From positions 1 to 64,000 of the forward strand of contig NZ_JAGINQ010000019.1 of NCBI RefSeq assembly GCF_017876165.1: 64,000 nt of DNA. Reading direction: 5' to 3'. The stretch comes from Azospirillum soli. GTDB taxonomy: Bacteria; Pseudomonadota; Alphaproteobacteria; Azospirillales; Azospirillaceae. The notes beneath the pieces were generated by a model, which ran no database searches, had not been told where the DNA came from, and saw only the letters and a list, made by a program, of their open reading frames with translations. The position numbers and the translations under genes were made by a program. This document shows, one piece after another, positions 61,426-64,000 of this stretch. Each line of letters opens with the position of its first letter. The stretch's first letter is position 1.

Positions 61426-61958
61426 CGATCCTCCGGGTAGCAGCCGTCGGCGATCGCATCGATTACGTCCGGATCCGTGACTGGCCCCTCCGCTCCGCGC
61501 GGCGGCGCGGCGATGCCGGCCTTGGCCGAGGCCAACGCCGCCTCGATCTGCCGTAGCGCAGCCACGCCCTCTTCGCCGGCGGCTGCCAGGGCCCGGATGC
61601 GGTCGATGCACTCGGAGGCCGTGTCGTCGATGCGGCGCCGGCGGTCCTGCCGACGTTCCGGGTGGGCAACCGGCAGATCAGCCAGTGTGGTCGCGTAGTC
61701 GATGCCCAACGCCTCCAGGTCGAGGTCGGCCGCAACGGCGGCCAGCAAGTGAAGAGGATTCCGGTGCCCTGACCGATCCTTGGAGACCTCGCCCTTTACG
61801 ACGCTGCCCACCCCGGCGCAGTTGGCCACGGCGAGGCGGTAGCCATGCGCCGGCTGACCTTCGGCGCCGACGGTCGAGCAGATCGAGCCGGTGAGCAACG
61901 GGTGTTCGCCGGCAACCGGCTCGCCGTACGGCACAAGTGTCATCGTCAGCCGGATCAT
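61422..61958 (-). CDS. Hypothetical protein, 178 aa (operon gene 2)
   Basis: Starts in the stop of gene 1 (ATGA) and ends in the start of gene 3. N-terminal beta-rich part (RLTMTLVPYGEPVAGEHPLL ... HGYRLAVANCAGVGSVVKGE) and a helical C-terminal part (ASECIDRIRALAAAGEEGVA ALRQIEAALASAKAG). No known domain. Confidence 0.6.
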   Translation of the reverse strand: MIRLTMTLVPYGEPVAGEHPLLTGSICSTVGAEGQPAHGYRLAVANCAGVGSVVKGEVSKDRSGHRNPLHLLAAVAADLDLEALGIDYATTLADLPVAHPERRQDRRRRIDDTASECIDRIRALAAAGEEGVAALRQIEAALASAKAGIAAPPRGAEGPVTDPDVIDAIADGCYPEDR

Positions 61959-62422
61959 GGCCTCACCTCATCTGCGGCCGCCCGCTCGATCGCCCCGGCC
62001 AGCCACCATGCGCGCGGATCGGGCGATCCCCGCTCCCGTAGCGCCCGGGCGACCACCAGCCAAATGGCGCGCGGATCGGCGTCCCGGTCGATATCCTCGG
62101 CCCACAGGCACGCCTCGTGACTCCGCCAGGCATGCTCGATCAGCGCCGCCAGCCCAGCCGGCAGCGGCTCGCGCGGCGGAATCGGCTCGGACCAGATCCG
62201 AGCGTCCGGCCCGCCGGCGAAGCGCAGCATCCGTTGCCGGACCTGGGCCAGATCAACGGTCTGGTGATGTTCGTCCGCCCACCGCCCGACAGCGGCCTGG
62301 GCTTGGTCGAGCAAGGCATCGCACCCGGTGATGCCCCGTGAACGGGCCTCCCCGATGGACTGCAGCAGGAGGGAGCGCAGGGTGGCCTTGTCCGGCGTGC
62401 CGCCCTCCAGATCGACCTGCAT
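61955..62422 (-). CDS. Hypothetical protein, 155 aa (operon gene 1)
   Basis: First gene of the minus-strand operon. ATG 62422 with AGGAGGG. All helical (ATLRSLLLQSIGEARSRGIT GCDALLDQAQAAVGRWADEH, then AALIEHAWRSHEACLWAEDI and AIWLVVARALRERG). Each of the three following junctions is an ATGA overlap, so the four proteins are made in linked amounts, as for a complex. Function unknown. Confidence 0.6.
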   Translation of the reverse strand: MQVDLEGGTPDKATLRSLLLQSIGEARSRGITGCDALLDQAQAAVGRWADEHHQTVDLAQVRQRMLRFAGGPDARIWSEPIPPREPLPAGLAALIEHAWRSHEACLWAEDIDRDADPRAIWLVVARALRERGSPDPRAWWLAGAIERAAADEVRP

Positions 62423-62610
62423 CACACCCTCCTGCCCTTATCCAACCAAACCCAAACGACTGCCACAAGGTAATCACATGCAGTGTGAGCCGACAAGGGC
62501 AAGTCACGCCCTAATACAAGCGGATGATGGAAGTGGCGACCGCGGCGACAAATTCTGGAAACGACTGTTGTGATCGGTGACCTGGAAACGAAAGCCTGCG
62601 GAGGTGTCCG

Positions 62611-62814
62611 GTGGGTGCCGAAGAAGACCAAATTCGAATCCTGGCGAAAGCCGCGCAGGTTCTCGGATCGCTGGAGGCCGCCGAAGCGTGGCTCTTGATC
62701 CCGGCAGTCGGCCTGGACGGTCAACGGCCCGCCGATTTGCTGGCCACGCCGGCCGGCGCGAAGGCCGTCGAAGAGCACCTGGACGAGATCGAGCGCGACG
62801 GCGACAAGCCGTAG
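62611..62814 (+). CDS. DUF2384-like (MbcA/ParS/Xre toxin-binding type) small protein, 67 aa
   Basis: GTG start with GGAGG. Sequence ILAKAAQVLGSLEAAEAWLL IPAVGLDGQRPADLLATPAG AKAVEEHLDEIERDG follows the G-x-x-x-x-A-x-x-W-L ... L-x-G-x-x-P-x-D-L-L-x-T-x-x-G pattern of antitoxin toxin-binding domains. There is no N-terminal HTH and no RES or similar toxin next to it, so it may be an orphan or act on a toxin elsewhere. A truncated copy of its leader and first codons lies at 63312. Confidence 0.65.
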   Translation: MGAEEDQIRILAKAAQVLGSLEAAEAWLLIPAVGLDGQRPADLLATPAGAKAVEEHLDEIERDGDKP

Positions 62815-62888
62815 GCCGATGGGCTGGTTGCGGCCGGAATCCCGGCCCGGCAGACTTGAGCCTGGCGGGATCGGAGAGGAGTGGGACG

Positions 62889-63206
62889 TTGGCTGAGGTG
62901 ATGGCGGAGCGGACGGTCGGGGGCATCCGGATCGAGCGGTATTGCACTCTCCATGTCGCCGGTGACCGCCACCTCGTCGGCCGCGTGCTGCCGGGCCGCT
63001 GGGTGGTGACGGGTGCGGTTGTCGTGGAGGAAGGCGACGTGCTGATCACGCATGACGCGAGGCGGTACGTCCTGGGCGAGCCGGCCAAGGCCCTATTCCC
63101 GGAGGCCGAAGCCGCGGCGCGCGCCGTGTTGAAGGGGCTGTGCTGCTATGATGCCGAACAGATCGACGCCATCGTGGACCGACTGCGGGCATTGGTCGCG
63201 GGCTGA
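62889..63206 (+). CDS. Hypothetical protein, 105 aa
   Basis: TTG start with GGAG 8 bases before. An ATG at 62901 is the alternative. Beta-rich (RTVGGIRIERYCTLHVAGDR HLVGRVLPGRWVVTGAVVVE EGDVLITHDARRYVLGE) and a helical end (AAARAVLKGLCCYDAEQIDA IVDRLRALV). Close behind the DUF2384-like gene (74 bases), so they may be co-transcribed. Not recognised. Confidence 0.55.
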   Translation: MAEVMAERTVGGIRIERYCTLHVAGDRHLVGRVLPGRWVVTGAVVVEEGDVLITHDARRYVLGEPAKALFPEAEAAARAVLKGLCCYDAEQIDAIVDRLRALVAG

Positions 63207-63234
63207 GGGGTCGGCTCTTGCGGGCTATTTGCCG

Positions 63235-63478
63235 CAAGCGTGCCGTCCTCATCCTCGTCAGGCAGCGGCGCGTCCACGTGCGCACCTCCGACCAATGCCT
63301 TCATAGGCGAACTCTGGAAACAGAAAGCCGCGGAGGTGCCTCGCGGACGCAATAATGGGCCAGATCATTGCCAAGGCGGCCGAGGTGTTCGGCTCGCGAA
63401 CAAACGAGCGGAAACGCAAGTCGGGATCGAATACCGAGACCCTGGGGAAATTGACCGAGCGACGAGAGAATTGCTATT
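63235..63478. pseudogene. Composite of two truncated local duplicates
   Basis: Minus strand 63235-63310 repeats MKALVGGAHVDAPLPDEDED of the 161-aa operon gene. Plus strand 63312-63478 repeats the leader and start of the DUF2384-like gene (CTGGAAAC-n-GAAAGCC-n-GCGGAGGTG, then IIAKAAEVFGS) before turning to unrelated codons ending at 63476-63478. Confidence 0.6.
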
Positions 63479-63522
63479 GAGGGGTGTGGAACGGCGGGTC
63501 TTTCGGTGGACGGGAAGAGCAT

Positions 63523-64000
63523 ATGAGGGCGCTTCGACTCTCTGTGGTGGCGTTCGGGTTGGCCACCGCAGCCATGGGAGTGAGCGAAAGCAAGGCTTTC
63601 GACTGCTCGAAGGCATATCTCGCAGTTGATCACGTCATCTGCTCGGACACCAACCTGGTGGAGAGCGTTGACCGACTCCAGAGCGTCTGGAACGTGTTGC
63701 GGAAATCGCTCGATGAGGACCGCCGGAAGACCCTGACCGCCGAACAGAAGCAGTGGATCGCTGACTACACCCGGATGTGTGGCGTGCCGGGACGCGGTGT
63801 GCCGCCAGCGGATGTCATCGCCCGAAGCCGGAGTTGTGTTGGTGAGAACCTCGCAGCGCGCACGGCGTACCTGGACGGTCTCGGGCATTCGACGTCGGCG
63901 CCTGCGAGCGGAGGGGCGGCTTCTGGTGAGGTGAACAGACCCGCCGGCCCGCCGACCGCTTCGTCAAAGCCGGGTCCCATCATTGAGCATATCGATGACG
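63523..64000 (+). CDS. LprI-like (DUF1311) secreted protein, 3' end outside window
   Basis: ATG 63523 after GGAAGAG. Signal peptide MRALRLSVVAFGLATAAMGV SESKA. Mature part FDCSKAYLAVDHVICSDTNL VESVDRLQSVWNVLRKSLDE and LTAEQKQWIADYTRMCGVPG with CVGENLAARTAYLDG. The C-S-K-A ... I-C-x-D/S-x-x-L ... Q-K-x-W ... R-x-x-C pattern is the LprI/lysozyme-inhibitor-like module. Ends in a Pro/Ser-rich tail, still open at the window edge. No stop is seen. Confidence 0.75.
   Translation, partial: MRALRLSVVAFGLATAAMGVSESKAFDCSKAYLAVDHVICSDTNLVESVDRLQSVWNVLRKSLDEDRRKTLTAEQKQWIADYTRMCGVPGRGVPPADVIARSRSCVGENLAARTAYLDGLGHSTSAPASGGAASGEVNRPAGPPTASSKPGPIIEHIDD

Noticed and set aside
1..64000. tRNA, rRNA or riboswitch genes
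   Set aside because: No cloverleaf, rRNA-like or known riboswitch core was recognised on reading either strand.

Overview
The window reads as part of a large secondary replicon (megaplasmid or chromid-like plasmid) of a GC-rich alphaproteobacterium, most likely Azospirillum-like or a relative in the Rhodospirillales. That placement is inference. It rests on the high GC and codon style, a RepC-like initiator typical of alphaproteobacterial plasmids, three tyrosine recombinases plus a remnant of a fourth, IS5-family elements, two ParA loci and several iteron-type arrays. No rRNA, tRNA or CRISPR array was seen.

Layout. 0-3.6 kb: a vWA / PP2C phosphatase / membrane-anchored Ser-Thr kinase triad (TerY-P type), joined by GTGA overlaps. 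3.7-13.3 kb: accessory plasmid or phage-like genes, including a tyrosine recombinase, a protein made of serial helix-turn-helix motifs, and a four-gene operon led by an XRE regulator. The promoter of that operon carries a TTCCGGAA palindrome. 13-21 kb: decay zone with an integrase remnant, two IS5-family insertions (one needing a -1 frameshift), a lipoprotein, a nuclease-like protein, a truncated TPR array and toxin-antitoxin or defence debris. 22-26 kb: AbiEi/AbiEii toxin-antitoxin pair coupled by ATGA to a tyrosine recombinase, followed by a second recombinase lacking its N-terminus. 26-27.8 kb: six dyad-type iterons in front of an unrecognised 427-aa protein. 28-37.7 kb: defence-like island. 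It holds Abi-C + DUF429 + PD-(D/E)XK on the plus strand, DUF4258-like + 467-aa unknown + uracil-DNA-glycosylase-like + GIY-YIG-like on the minus strand, a PLD nuclease, a broken trypsin-like protease, and a second UDG-like gene overlapping a HEPN/AbiU2-like gene.

38-49 kb: maintenance region. A protein with four ribbon-helix-helix-like segments, a ParA + RHH pair, and a second ParA (with N-terminal HTH) + ParB pair, followed by six copies of a 15-bp palindrome GGTCGGAWTCCGACC that I read as parS. A cell-wall cluster (amidase, SH3 protein, lytic transglycosylase) follows. All three of its genes are interrupted, by an amber codon and two single-base frameshifts. 49-58 kb: replication region with a short periodic GTTCGCCC array, a RepC-like initiator (minus), a broken YdjM-family gene, a protein with two tandem ParB-like domains, a helicase-loader-like gene and an HTH gene (minus), then about a dozen 17-bp iterons and a Rep initiator. 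58-64 kb: IS remnant, small membrane or secreted proteins, a four-gene operon of unknown function with every junction overlapping by ATGA, a DUF2384-type antitoxin-like gene with a truncated duplicate, and the start of an LprI-like secreted protein cut by the window end.

The strongest novelty candidates are: (1) the -35-proximal TTCCGGAA operator shared by the XRE operon, the RHH-tetrad gene and the RepC-like gene; (2) the dyad iterons with compensatory changes at 26.1 kb; (3) the two UDG-like modules in the defence island; (4) the ParB-like protein with a duplicated, partly degenerate core; (5) the parS array spread over 4 kb.
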